Assembly: GCA_029237775.1 (NCBI GenBank)
Contig: JAQZBR010000004.1
Location: 930,001 to 994,000 of the forward strand
DNA length: 64,000 nucleotides
Source: Bacteroidota bacterium
Lineage (GTDB): Bacteria; Bacteroidota; Bacteroidia; 2-12-FULL-35-15
Direction: 5' to 3'
Shown: positions 54,612 to 63,774 of the stretch, one piece after another
Numbering within the stretch: the stretch's first letter is position 1
Layout: the number at the start of each line of letters is the position of its first letter
Translations under genes and position numbers: made by a program
The notes under the pieces: model-generated
What the model saw: the letters and a program-made list of their open reading frames with translations, nothing else
Told to the model about the DNA's origin: nothing
Databases searched by the model: none

Positions 54612-55421
54612 TATCAGATAGATAGAAATATTTCAAATTCATCCTGCAATTTAAGAGGGTTGAATTAACCTATAGTGTCATCTGGTCATTCGATTCTGCA
54701 TCGATTCCGATGTTTAATTTTATACTTCCTAGTATCTCTAAGTCTTCATCTAATTCCCCATTCGGGATTGTCTGCATCCTGATTATTTTATAATAGCAAG
54801 TTAATCATGCCGGCTTTTTTTTTCCGGGCTCCATCGTGAATCAAATTATACTAAAGAGAGATTTGAGTTGTCGTAACTAATTTACTCTCGGTGGAGTCGT
54901 TTCGTTCCACGTGGAACTTATGATTGATTAGCTTTAAACTACAACTCATGAGGAAATATTTTGCTCGATCTTTAAGCCCGTGTTAATGCTAGAGTTATTA
55001 TTAAGACTCTCCAATGAGGGATTGGCGTGAGCTGACAGCAATTCGCAGGACCAAATTATACGAATTTTATACTGCGATGTTTATGGCTTTTATTCCGGTT
55101 CATATTAATTGAATTGGTATTAATCTGGTGTTTTCTTATACAAAATTTAAAGTTTCACTTGAAAATGGCTACAACTGATTTCAGAATGTAAAGTACTCAT
55201 CTTGACGCGAATTCACGCCTTTATACGCTTCGAATGGCTTCTGGAGTGTATTGGCTAGTGAAACCACTAAAACGCGCTTAAATCAAATTAAAGGCACCTC
55301 CTTCGTATGCCTTTATTAGCTCGTGTTTGGTATCTTTTACGATATAATTTCATAAAAAAATTCATTGAGCTATATTCTCATAGCTTTAAAGTCTTTTTAA
55401 TTTTGTGGCAAATAATTTTTT
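54612..55421. other. 810-bp gene-free stretch with a parS-like site
   Basis: I see no gene, RNA or mobile element. An 89-codon frame from 55307 overlaps the DMT gene in another frame and is not supported. The fourth parS-like site lies at 54903-54918. A CCGG-T9-CCGG string sits at about 54810-54827. Base composition is more mixed than in the AT-rich region before nadA. No DnaA-box-like cluster was noticed here. A decayed gene cannot be excluded. Confidence 0.6.
54903..54918. other. parS-like site 4
   Basis: CGTTCCACGTGGAACT with a perfect 14-bp palindromic core (54904-54917) identical to the core of site 2. It lies in the 810-bp non-coding stretch. Confidence 0.78.
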
Positions 55422-55790
55422 ATGCGCGGCTTTTGGACAATCATTCTTCTAGTTCTTTCGAACACCTTTATGACCTTTGCTTGGTACGGTCACTTGAAAT
55501 TCAAGGAAATGAAGTGGTTCGAAAATCTCGGCCTTATCGCTGTAGTTCTGATCAGTTGGGGGATAGCACTCTTTGAATACTTTTTTCAGGTTCCTGCTAA
55601 CCGGCTTGGGTTCAAAGAAAACGGTGGACCATTTAGTTTGGTAGAACTCAAAGTAATCCAAGAGGTGATCACTCTCACAATCTTTGTATGTTTTACATTA
55701 TTGTTTTTTAAGAATGAAACTTTCAAATGGAATCATGCTGTAGGATTTATTTTCCTTATCCTCGCGGTATATTTTATCTTTAAAAAATAG
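55422..55790 (+). CDS. DMT-family (DUF486) small membrane protein
   Basis: 122 residues with four membrane helices: RGFWTIILLVLSNTFMTFAW, LIAVVLISWGIALFEYFF, ELKVIQEVITLTIFVCFTLL and NHAVGFIFLILAVYFIFK. The loop QVPANRLGF and the start FWTIILLVLSN-F-M-T-F-A-W-Y-GHL are signatures of the DUF486 family, related to small drug/metabolite transporters. The substrate is unknown. It lies 39 bases before the PLP enzyme gene and is probably co-transcribed with it. Confidence 0.88.
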   Translation: MRGFWTIILLVLSNTFMTFAWYGHLKFKEMKWFENLGLIAVVLISWGIALFEYFFQVPANRLGFKENGGPFSLVELKVIQEVITLTIFVCFTLLFFKNETFKWNHAVGFIFLILAVYFIFKK

Positions 55791-55829
55791 TTGAGTTATT
55801 AACAAATCGACCTCCGAAAAATCACACGA

Positions 55830-56987
55830 ATGGACATCTCTTACATTCTTAATCACCTTGGCGAAGAACGCGATGAATACTACGGTTCTGTAGCACCACC
55901 CATCTTTCAAACAACAAATTTTTGCTTTAAAACGGTTGCAGAAATGCGTCAAAAATTAACCCGGGAACTTGAAACGCCATTCTATACAAGAGGCTACAAC
56001 CCAACAGTAGCAATTCTCAGAAAGAAACTGGCTGCCTTGGAGAAAGCTGAGGATGCAGTGGTATTTTCAAGTGGAAGTGCGGCTGTTGCAGCTGCCGTTA
56101 TGAGTGTTGTAAAGGCCGGTGATCACGTTATCTGCATTCAGAAGCCTTACAGCTGGACCGGCAATCTGCTAACGAAATATCTCTCAAAATACGGGGTGAC
56201 AACAACGTTCGTAGAAGGGGGAGAGGCCTCCGGTTTTGAAAATGCGATCCAGCAAAACACAAAACTGATCTACCTGGAGAGTCCGAATTCATTGACTTTC
56301 GAAATGCAGGACATTGCGGCCATTACTAAGATCGCGAAAGCAAAAAATATAACTACCATAGTCGATAACAGCTACAATTCACCGTTGAATCAAAACCCGA
56401 TAGAAATGGGAGCTGACCTGGTGCTCCACTCCGGAAGCAAATACATCAACGGACACAGCGATGTGGTATGTGGCGTTGTGTGCGGTAGCAGAGAGCGCAT
56501 CATGAATATGCTTGCCGAAGAATACATGACGATTGGAGGCTGCATCTCTCCGCAGGATGCCGGCTTGATTTTAAGAGGTTTAAGAACAATTGAGCTTAGG
56601 GTGAATCAAAGTGCCGCTAGCACTAAAAAAGTGGCTGATTTCCTCGAAAATCACCCAAAAATTAAACAGTTGAACTATCCATTCTCTTCCAAAAATCCTC
56701 AGCTTGAGCTCGCAAAAAAACAGATGAAGCAGGGTGGGGGACTGCTTTCAATAGTAATTAACGCTGAAAATGAAGCAGGGGTGGAGCGGTTTTGTGATAA
56801 TCTAAAACGATTTCTGATGGCTACTTCCTGGGGTGGCTACGAATCGCTCATATTTCCTCTATGTGCATTGGCAGCAAGTAAAAGTTTTGAGAATCCGTTG
56901 CCCTGGAATATGGTGCGCTTATATATCGGACTTGAAGACGCTGATCTTTTGATCGAAGATCTTAAACAAGCTTTGGATAAGATTTAG
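55830..56987 (+). CDS. cystathionine gamma-synthase/beta-lyase family PLP enzyme
   Basis: 385 residues. VAPPIFQTTNFCF near the start, FYTRGYNPTVAILRKKLAAL with the PLP-phosphate Tyr-x-Arg, and FSSGSAAVAAAVMSVVKAGD are present. The Asp of IVDNSYNSPLNQNP and the PLP-lysine in LVLHSGSKYINGHSDVVCG (about residue 205) follow. This fold covers cystathionine gamma-synthase, cystathionine lyases, methionine gamma-lyase and O-acetylhomoserine sulfhydrylase, all in Met/Cys metabolism. The sequence does not tell which. It is convergent with the Nudix-like gene, with one base between the stop codons. Confidence 0.88.
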   Translation: MDISYILNHLGEERDEYYGSVAPPIFQTTNFCFKTVAEMRQKLTRELETPFYTRGYNPTVAILRKKLAALEKAEDAVVFSSGSAAVAAAVMSVVKAGDHVICIQKPYSWTGNLLTKYLSKYGVTTTFVEGGEASGFENAIQQNTKLIYLESPNSLTFEMQDIAAITKIAKAKNITTIVDNSYNSPLNQNPIEMGADLVLHSGSKYINGHSDVVCGVVCGSRERIMNMLAEEYMTIGGCISPQDAGLILRGLRTIELRVNQSAASTKKVADFLENHPKIKQLNYPFSSKNPQLELAKKQMKQGGGLLSIVINAENEAGVERFCDNLKRFLMATSWGGYESLIFPLCALAASKSFENPLPWNMVRLYIGLEDADLLIEDLKQALDKI

Positions 56988-56988
56988 C

Positions 56989-57540
56989 TTATTTCATTTT
57001 ATAAAAAAGATCTTTAAGCTGAACTCTCGCAAGTTTAGTAAGCGGATCTCTGTATTTGTAAAAAGTCCCGGCCCAAACGGTTTTTGGGTCTTCATAGATT
57101 TTTTCCACGATCATTCGCTGATCTTCAAAGGTCATCATCTTCAATGCTTCGTCTTTTGGGATCCAGCGAATATCTGAGCACCCTGCAGGAACACGTTGTG
57201 ACCCGGAGCTGTATGATGCGGTATAATATTGCATGATAGCGAATTTCGACTGCCCTTCGTACTGATAAGAAATGATAGCGTTTATAGCAATATCTTTAAC
57301 ACGAATCCCATCTTCCTGAGCAAGTGTATCAATGAATTTTGTCAATGAATACGGCTGATTGTAACGCGCACCGGGTAATTCCCAGTCATTATCCCATTTG
57401 AGCAAAAGTACTTTTCCTTCAGCATTTGTGATCAGCAGTTTTACATAACTGAAGTTGTCGGTATTTTTATCTTTCTTTTTCTGTGCGATTGAATTGAAGC
57501 TGATCAACAAACATAGCAGTGCAAGAAATTTGGTTCTCAT
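56989..57540 (-). CDS. secreted degenerate Nudix-fold protein
   Basis: 183 residues with a signal peptide (MRTKFLALLCLLISFNSIAQ), which is unusual for a Nudix protein. The fold is suggested by SYVKLLITNAEGKVLLLKWD, then WELPGARYNQPYSLTKFIDT, LAQEDGIRVKDI and RWIPKDEALKMM. The Nudix box should read G-x5-E-x7-R-E-x-x-E-E-x-G. Here the first Glu position is occupied by another residue, R-E is I-D and only part of E-E is kept (Q-E-D-G). The enzyme may therefore be inactive or bind rather than cleave a nucleotide-like ligand. Role unknown. Confidence 0.65.
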   Translation of the reverse strand: MRTKFLALLCLLISFNSIAQKKKDKNTDNFSYVKLLITNAEGKVLLLKWDNDWELPGARYNQPYSLTKFIDTLAQEDGIRVKDIAINAIISYQYEGQSKFAIMQYYTASYSSGSQRVPAGCSDIRWIPKDEALKMMTFEDQRMIVEKIYEDPKTVWAGTFYKYRDPLTKLARVQLKDLFYKMK

Positions 57541-57570
57541 AGATCAAAAATTTTCTAAAAATAAAAAATA

Positions 57571-58854
57571 TTATCGATTAGCATTTCTTGGTTTTCCAAA
57601 CCATTTTTTCGGGCCTTTGCTTGCGCTGTTGCCGTTTCCGGAAGAATTCGGTTTCGCTTGGCCCTGACGTGAGCGTCCTCTGTTCTGTTGTTGTGGCGCA
57701 GCTTTCACAGGATTGTGATCCATCAACGGATATGGATGATTATCGATCACAGGAATTTTTTTAGCGATAAGCTTCTCTATATCTTTTAAATACGCTTTTT
57801 CTTCAGCATCACAAAAAGAGAACGCTGTTCCGTTTGCACCTGCACGGCCCGTTCTTCCGATGCGATGCACATACGTTTCTGCGATATTTGAAATATCGTA
57901 ATTGATGACATACTCAAGCTCATCAACATCAATACCACGCGCAGCAATATCAGTTGCCACAAGCACACGGATGGTCTGATCCTTAAATCCTGAAAGCGCA
58001 CGCTGGCGGGCGTTTTGGCTCTTGTTTCCGTGGATTGCTTCAGCTTTGATATTACTCTTCACCAAAATTTTCTGAACCTTGTCAGCCCCGTGTTTTGTAC
58101 GGGTAAAGACCAGTGCAGTCTTAATGTTGTTGTTCTTCAGAATATCTACCAGTAAAGCATTCTTGTTGCCTTTATCAACAAAATAAATGAACTGTTTAAT
58201 GGTATCAGCTGTTGATGAAACCGGTGTTACTTCAACTTTCTGAGGTTCATGCAGAATAGTATTAGCAAGCTTAACAATTTCAGGCGGCATAGTCGCTGAG
58301 AAAAAAAGCGACTGGCGTTTCTTAGGTAGGGCAATAAGAAGCTTTTTTACATCATGTATAAAACCCATGTCAAGCATCCTGTCGGCTTCATCAAGAACGA
58401 AGATCTCAATGTCGCGAAGTGATACATGTCTCTGATTCATTAAATCAAGAAGCCTTCCCGGAGTTGCAATAAGAATGTCAACTCCGTTCTGTAGCGCATT
58501 TACCTGTGGGTTCTGATTAACTCCGCCAAAAATAACGCTGCATTTTAAGCCGGTATGTCTGCCGTAATTATTAAAGCTCTCCGCTATCTGGATAGCAAGT
58601 TCGCGCGTTGGGGTAACAATTAAACTTCTGATCTTTCTTTTTTTATCGTAAGATTTATTTGCGCTTAACAACTGGATAATAGGAATTGCAAAGGCGGCTG
58701 TCTTCCCGGTGCCTGTTTGAGCACAGCCTAAAAGGTCGGTACCGTTAAGAACGATTGGAATGGACTTTTGCTGGATTGGTGTTGGTGTTGTGTAACCTTC
58801 TTCCTGAAGTGCTTTCAGGATAGGCTCAATAATGTTCAATGATTGAAATTGCAT
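57571..58854 (-). CDS. DEAD-box RNA helicase, RhlE-like
   Basis: 427 residues. The Q motif is near TPIQQKSIPIVLNGTDLLGC. Motif I is AQTGTGKTAAFA, followed by PTRELAIQI (Ia) and ATPGRLLDL (Ib). Motif II is VLDEADRMLDMGF and motif III is FFSATMPPE. In the second domain come RGIDVDELEYVINYD (V) and HRIGRTGRAG (VI). The Lys/Gln/Gly/Asn-rich tail (QQQNRGRSRQGQAKP, SASKGPKKWFG) is like other RhlE proteins. It unwinds RNA duplexes in ribosome assembly or RNA decay, often at low temperature. It has a good promoter 55 bases upstream. Confidence 0.92.
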   Translation of the reverse strand: MQFQSLNIIEPILKALQEEGYTTPTPIQQKSIPIVLNGTDLLGCAQTGTGKTAAFAIPIIQLLSANKSYDKKRKIRSLIVTPTRELAIQIAESFNNYGRHTGLKCSVIFGGVNQNPQVNALQNGVDILIATPGRLLDLMNQRHVSLRDIEIFVLDEADRMLDMGFIHDVKKLLIALPKKRQSLFFSATMPPEIVKLANTILHEPQKVEVTPVSSTADTIKQFIYFVDKGNKNALLVDILKNNNIKTALVFTRTKHGADKVQKILVKSNIKAEAIHGNKSQNARQRALSGFKDQTIRVLVATDIAARGIDVDELEYVINYDISNIAETYVHRIGRTGRAGANGTAFSFCDAEEKAYLKDIEKLIAKKIPVIDNHPYPLMDHNPVKAAPQQQNRGRSRQGQAKPNSSGNGNSASKGPKKWFGKPRNANR

Positions 58855-58908
58855 TTAAGATGTTTTATCGAAAAAATTTTTGAAAAATATTCCGGAGTGA
58901 TTATTTGG

Positions 58909-58916
58909 CAAAGATA
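58909..58916 (-). promoter_or_regulatory. promoter -7 element for the RhlE-like helicase
   Basis: TATCTTTG on the minus strand, full match to TAnnTTTG, 54 bases before the ATG at 58854. The -33 region has only a T run at 23 bases. Confidence 0.6.
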
Positions 58917-58961
58917 CGGTTAATTAATGGATATGCCTAAAAACAGGCTTCTTCAGCAATT

Positions 58962-60548
58962 TCAGTTTTTGTTCTTATACAGCCTTGCGAGTCCGTCTGG
59001 AGAAGAGTTGACAAGAGTAAACTCTCTGTTAAGTTGAATGCAAAGGTCTTTGAATGAAGCTGAATCTTTGTAAGGCAGAGGATTGCCGTACAGAATAACA
59101 AAGTCAATACTTCCCTTATATGATAACAGATCGACCGATGGAGGATTGATCTCTATCCCGTCTTCTTTTCCTTTACTGATGTGCTTGTATGGATTTAATT
59201 CGGGTCTCCAGAGCAACGGAAAGTATGAAGTATTTGCCTCGTAATTATCGAAGCTTACAATGTTTTTACCGGATGCAATATACCCGCTGATATGCCTGAA
59301 TAAAGGTAGGGCCGGGCTTTCACCGACCAGAACATGCTCACCATAATTAGAAAATCCTAGCGGCAACAATGTTGAGTTATCAGGAATCTGTTTTCCCATT
59401 GGAATGTATTGCTCCATCTTTCTGCTGATCTCTAACTGGAGCGGAAGGCGGATAAGAAGTAGGCAGAACGAACCGATAAAAGCAGAAATTACAAAGAATT
59501 TTTTATAGCGAAAGTTAGCAAGCAAATGTGCTGCAAGTAATAATATCAGGAGATAAATAAAGATGAGGATGCGCGTGGAAAGGTAAGCTCCACCTGCCAG
59601 TTGATCGCTGGCAAAGAAATAAACAAAAAGACAAAAGACAATTGTCATTATTAAAGGCCCTGCACTGTTTTCTAGCTGTGCTCTCTCAGCAGAGAGAACA
59701 CAAAGACATGTTATCAGAAAAAACAGAAAACTAAAAAACAGAAAAACATATTTTTCGTTAGATGAAAAAACGCTTAGGTGTCCGACCGATAGAAGCAATT
59801 TGATGTAATGTGCATCAAATTTGAAATCATAAAGAGCTGTGTTGGAAGGAGCCTGATTTAAAAGATATTTACCAAAGAGTGCAAGAGCAGGGAAGACGAT
59901 AAAGGCGCTCTGCAACAATAGCTTACCCGGATTTTGAGACTTGTTCGCTGCTTTTATAAACGCAATAGAAAAAATCCAATCCAACCCGCTATATACGATC
60001 AAAACGATAAGGGCGACCGGGTGAGTGAAAAAAGTAATTGCAAGAATTATTGACAGCAGCAGGCAATTCGAAAAAGACCGCTCTTGTTTATAGATCTGGA
60101 AAACCCCTATAAACAGAAAGAAAAGAATAATGCTTAGCTGAAAATTATAAAATCCATAGATCAGAAAATAGCTGTTAGTGAAAATAAAGGCGAAAAGAGA
60201 AAGAAAAGCAGAATTTGGGTGTATCTGCTTAAGTGCAAACCTGAAGGTAAGCGGGAGGGCCATAAAAACAAGCGAGAGAAATAGTTTTTCGGCAATCATC
60301 GGCTTAAAGACTAATAAAAGTCCGGAAAGAATAATGTTTGCTGTCCAGTTTGGAAACAAATTGAAGTTTAGAGTATAATAATCGCGATAAATAGAACATT
60401 CGGGATCATTGAAACCGAGAAGTAATTTTGAATTGTAAAGATGACTTGGGCCGTCCTGAGTGAGGAAGACAGGAATGGTCCAGAGATAGAGAAGATGAGT
60501 GAAAAGTAAAAAATAAAAAAGATGCTTCTCGTTTATCTTCTTTAACAT
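58962..60548 (-). CDS. GT-C-like polytopic membrane protein, paralogue of the protein at 34706
   Basis: 528 residues with about eleven membrane segments. TQDGPSHLYNSKLLLGF in the first loop, then NLFPNWTANIIL, AEKLFLSLVFMALPLTFRFA and NSYFLIYGFYNFQLSIILFF match the protein encoded at 34706-36283 in order. A late soluble part follows (FDNYEANTSYFPLLWRPE, then ARLYKNK). The D-G-P-S-H acidic motif is in the loop where GT-C enzymes bind donor or metal. It starts 6 bases after the mltD stop codon on the same strand, so it is co-transcribed with a peptidoglycan hydrolase. A role in envelope glycan synthesis is inferred. Confidence 0.75.
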   Translation of the reverse strand: MLKKINEKHLFYFLLFTHLLYLWTIPVFLTQDGPSHLYNSKLLLGFNDPECSIYRDYYTLNFNLFPNWTANIILSGLLLVFKPMIAEKLFLSLVFMALPLTFRFALKQIHPNSAFLSLFAFIFTNSYFLIYGFYNFQLSIILFFLFIGVFQIYKQERSFSNCLLLSIILAITFFTHPVALIVLIVYSGLDWIFSIAFIKAANKSQNPGKLLLQSAFIVFPALALFGKYLLNQAPSNTALYDFKFDAHYIKLLLSVGHLSVFSSNEKYVFLFFSFLFFLITCLCVLSAERAQLENSAGPLIMTIVFCLFVYFFASDQLAGGAYLSTRILIFIYLLILLLAAHLLANFRYKKFFVISAFIGSFCLLLIRLPLQLEISRKMEQYIPMGKQIPDNSTLLPLGFSNYGEHVLVGESPALPLFRHISGYIASGKNIVSFDNYEANTSYFPLLWRPELNPYKHISKGKEDGIEINPPSVDLLSYKGSIDFVILYGNPLPYKDSASFKDLCIQLNREFTLVNSSPDGLARLYKNKN

Positions 60549-60554
60549 CGAAAA

Positions 60555-62036
60555 TTATAGTTTGGCAACTTTTAATTTCTTTCCCGGAACAAGCGTGTAT
60601 TTGGATCCGAATCCGTTTAGCTGTTTGATGGCTTCTACCGTGGTATTGTGCTCTTTTGCAATCTTGAAAAGTGAATCACCTTTTTTTACAGTGTAATATT
60701 TATATTTTGCTGCTCCGGGTGCGGCTGTTTCTTTTTTCTCCGGTGCAGGAGAAGCGCTTACAGTCGCAGGTTTCTTCTGATAGGTATAAATTGTCAGCTT
60801 TTTTCCGGCTTTAACAGTTGAGCTTTTTATTCCATTCCATTGCTTTAGTTCAGCAACAGTGCATCCATAACGGTTTGCAATGGTGCTTAATCGCTCTCCG
60901 TTTTTAACCGTATGGATCTTGATCATTTCCTGTGATGCAAGCACATCGCGGCTGTTGATCGTATCTTTCTTATAAAAATTGTAGATCTTATCTTCATTGT
61001 TTACGAACGCTCCGATCTTTGATGAAGGCAATGTCAGATAGCTTGTTTCATCCGGAAGTACAGGAACCACATTCTTTTTATAACTCGGGTTCATATACTG
61101 AAGATCTTCAATCGGAATCTCCAGAATGGCAGCCAGTTGTCCGAAAGAGATCTGTTTCTTTACGTGAACCGTGTCAACATTCAAAAAAGTTTTTTTAGGA
61201 ATTGCAGAGTACATGTTGTGCTCCGATGTGTAGCTCATTACATAGTTCACCGCGATAAATGCAGGGACATAACCTTGTGTTTCTTTTGGAAGATAAGGAC
61301 GGATCTCCCAATATGTTTTTTTTCCACCGCTTCTGCGAATGGCCCTGTTAACGGTTCCCGGACCACCATTGTAAGCAGCAAGCACCATTTGCCAGTCGCC
61401 AAAAAGGCCATACAAATATTTAAAATATTCACATGCCGCGATGGTTGATTTATAAGGATCACAGCGATCATCAACATAAGATGAAACTTTTAAGCCGTAC
61501 ATTTTTCCTGTAGGATACATGAACTGCCACAATCCCATTGCGCCCGCCCGGCTTTTCGCCATTGGGTTTAAGGCCGATTCACAAATAGCAAGGTACTTCA
61601 GCTCAAGAGGTAAATTGTATTTATCAAGCTGCTCTTCGAACATTGGAAAGTAAAATTGTGACAGGGCCATCATCCTGGAAACAAGTTCCCTCTTGCGGAT
61701 AGTGTACATTTCAATATACCCTTTTACAATGCTGTTATACTGAAGATCAAAAGGAGAAGCAGCATCTATTTTAGCAAGGCGCGCTTCGTATGTTTGTTCA
61801 TCGTAACGCGGAACAGAATCTTTCGGGAATTGATATTTTGGATTTTTAGTATAATTGATCTTCGCGTATCCTTTCTCAAAAAGGTCAAGCTTATACAGAC
61901 TATCAAGTACAGATGCGATTGGGTCATCCTGCATGGAACCGGTAACTTCCTGAGGTGTTTCCTGCGAGAAAGAATGACTTCCCTCAAAAATCAACAAACA
62001 GACAAACAGCCAGATTAAATTAACACCCCTTTTCAT
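60555..62036 (-). CDS. mltD: membrane-bound lytic murein transglycosylase D with two LysM domains
   Basis: 493 residues with a signal peptide (GVNLIWLFVCLLIFEGSHSF). The catalytic domain (about 115-290) has the SLT motifs: LKYLAICESALNPMAKSRAG with the catalytic Glu, GAMGLWQFMYPTGKMYGL, then VLAAYNGGPGTVNRAI. LysM 1 is at about 385-430 (HTVKNGERLSTIANRYGCTV). A low-complexity linker with Pro/Ala/Lys separates it from LysM 2 at the end (YYTVKKGDSLFKIAKEHNTT). It cleaves peptidoglycan glycan strands while LysM holds it to the wall. It heads the pair with the GT-C-like gene downstream. Confidence 0.94.
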   Translation of the reverse strand: MKRGVNLIWLFVCLLIFEGSHSFSQETPQEVTGSMQDDPIASVLDSLYKLDLFEKGYAKINYTKNPKYQFPKDSVPRYDEQTYEARLAKIDAASPFDLQYNSIVKGYIEMYTIRKRELVSRMMALSQFYFPMFEEQLDKYNLPLELKYLAICESALNPMAKSRAGAMGLWQFMYPTGKMYGLKVSSYVDDRCDPYKSTIAACEYFKYLYGLFGDWQMVLAAYNGGPGTVNRAIRRSGGKKTYWEIRPYLPKETQGYVPAFIAVNYVMSYTSEHNMYSAIPKKTFLNVDTVHVKKQISFGQLAAILEIPIEDLQYMNPSYKKNVVPVLPDETSYLTLPSSKIGAFVNNEDKIYNFYKKDTINSRDVLASQEMIKIHTVKNGERLSTIANRYGCTVAELKQWNGIKSSTVKAGKKLTIYTYQKKPATVSASPAPEKKETAAPGAAKYKYYTVKKGDSLFKIAKEHNTTVEAIKQLNGFGSKYTLVPGKKLKVAKL

Positions 62037-62142
62037 ACAATGAATTTACCGTTCCTTACAAACTTAACAATGATAATTTAAAATACCAAGAAGTTAAGGA
62101 AGCAGAAGGGCTTTTTGTTAACTAAAAAATGTTAAAGGTTTT

Positions 62143-62190
62143 AACACAGAGACCACAAAGAAGACAGAGGGCCACAGAAGAAGAGGTTGA
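62143..62190. repeat. CACAGAGACCACAAAG-type intergenic repeat
   Basis: AACACAGAGACCACAAAGAA, then GACAGAGGGCCACAGAAG. Repeated CACA(G/A)AG words are a known dispersed intergenic string in Bacteroidota. It lies between gatA and mltD. Confidence 0.5.
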
Positions 62191-62247
62191 AAAGGAACAA
62201 CCTTTAAATTCAGAAAGTAAAATATTTTTAAAAGCTAAGAAAAATTT

Positions 62248-63675
62248 CTAATACTTTTCCAGCACTTCTTTTGAAAAGGCCATCAGCTCAGCATCCGCGA
62301 AAGCTTTTGCGGTTAACTGAACACCAAAGGGCATTCCGTTGGAGTGTTTTCCTGAAGGAATAGATATAGCGGGATGGCCCGTAATATTGGCAAGGACCGT
62401 AAAGATATCTTCCAGGTACATCGCGATCGGATCCGCGCCTTTTTGTCCGAACTCAAATGCAGTTCCCGGGGTTGTAGGTGAAAGGATCATATCATAACCG
62501 TTGAGGATCTCATTCACTTTGTTCTGAAGCATTTTACGAACACGTTGTCCTTTCGAATAATACGCATCGTAATATCCGGCACTAAGGACAAATGTTCCGA
62601 GCATGATCCTGCGTTTCACTTCTTCTCCAAATCCTTCAGAACGCGATTTTTTATAGGTGGATTCGAGATCAAATGCATTCGGGCTTCTGTATCCATAGTT
62701 GATTCCGTCAAAACGGGCAAGGTTAGATGAAGCTTCTGCCGTTGTTAAAACATAATATGTTGGAACAAGGTAGTCGAGGTAAGGAAAATCAACCGCTTCA
62801 ACCGTGTGGCCATCGGCCTTAAGTTTTGTGATGATATCGGTGATCCTCGTTCTTATTTCAGAATTTAATCCCGGATTCATCAAACAATCCTTCAAATACG
62901 CGATCCTGAATTTTTTGCCTTTTGTATTTAATTCTTTGGAGTAGGAGGGAACGGGCTTTTGTGAGGCAGTGCTATCGTAATTATCGGCTCCTGCCATTAC
63001 TTCCATGATCAGTGCCGCATCTTCGACATTCTTTGTCAACGGACCAATTTGATCAAACGATGATGCGTATGCAATTGCACCATATCGTGAAACCCTCCCG
63101 TATGTTGGCTTATAACCAACAACACCACAAAAAGATGCAGGCTGGCGAATTGAGCCACCGGTGTCTGTTCCAAGCGCAGCCAGACAAAGGTCTGCAGCTA
63201 CCGCGGCAGCAGATCCACCGGAAGATCCTCCCGGAACACATTTTATATTCAAAGGATTTTTAACAGTACCGAAGGCGGAATTCTCGTTAGAGCTTCCCAT
63301 CGCGAATTCATCACAATTGGTACGGCCAATGATCACAGCATCTTCAGCAAGTAAACGTTCAACGACAGTTGCGCTATAGAGTGATTCAAATTTTTCGAGG
63401 ATCTTGGATGAAGCAGAAACCTGGTGGCCTTTGTAGCAAATATTATCCTTCAACGCGATCACCATTCCGGCAAGTTTTCCTGCTGATTTATTTTTTATTT
63501 TCTCATCAACTTCCTTTGCCTTTTCAATAGCAGAGTTGCCGAAAACTTCAAGAAAAATGTTCAGCTCCCTGTTCACTTCTATTCGCCTGATGTATTCAGA
63601 TGTTAGCTCTGCACATGTAATAGTGCCGGAGTTAAGGTCTGCCTGAATTTCTGAAAGAGAGTTGTAGTTTTTCAC
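62248..63675 (-). CDS. gatA: Asp-tRNA(Asn)/Glu-tRNA(Gln) amidotransferase subunit A
   Basis: 475 residues from GTG 63675. The amidase triad is readable: Lys76 in VIALKDNICYKG, Ser151 in PGGSSGGSAAAVAA and the nucleophile Ser175 in GTDTGGSIRQPA. GYKPTYGRVSRYGAIAYASS, SFDQIGPL and GTFVLSAGYYDAYY are GatA signatures. With GatB and GatC it uses Gln-derived ammonia to amidate misacylated tRNA. gatB and gatC are not next to it in the window. A terminator lies between this gene and tatA upstream. Confidence 0.95.
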   Translation of the reverse strand: MKNYNSLSEIQADLNSGTITCAELTSEYIRRIEVNRELNIFLEVFGNSAIEKAKEVDEKIKNKSAGKLAGMVIALKDNICYKGHQVSASSKILEKFESLYSATVVERLLAEDAVIIGRTNCDEFAMGSSNENSAFGTVKNPLNIKCVPGGSSGGSAAAVAADLCLAALGTDTGGSIRQPASFCGVVGYKPTYGRVSRYGAIAYASSFDQIGPLTKNVEDAALIMEVMAGADNYDSTASQKPVPSYSKELNTKGKKFRIAYLKDCLMNPGLNSEIRTRITDIITKLKADGHTVEAVDFPYLDYLVPTYYVLTTAEASSNLARFDGINYGYRSPNAFDLESTYKKSRSEGFGEEVKRRIMLGTFVLSAGYYDAYYSKGQRVRKMLQNKVNEILNGYDMILSPTTPGTAFEFGQKGADPIAMYLEDIFTVLANITGHPAISIPSGKHSNGMPFGVQLTAKAFADAELMAFSKEVLEKY

Positions 63676-63722
63676 AAAAAATAATTATCAGTTTGTTCGC
63701 TAAGAATATTGCCTGCAATATA

Positions 63723-63750
63723 AAAAACAAAAACCCCCTTGTGCAGGAGG
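63723..63750 (-). terminator. rho-independent terminator after tatA
   Basis: On the minus strand CCTCCT (63745-63750) pairs with AGGGGG (63734-63739), with one G-T pair and a 5-base loop, followed by TTTTTGTTTTTTA. It separates tatA from gatA. Confidence 0.8.
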
Positions 63751-63774
63751 ATTTGCTGTATGTGAAAATGATGA

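Noticed and set aside
55307-55576. 89-codon frame overlapping the DMT gene
   Set aside because: The DUF486 protein in the other frame is clear, and this frame has no support.
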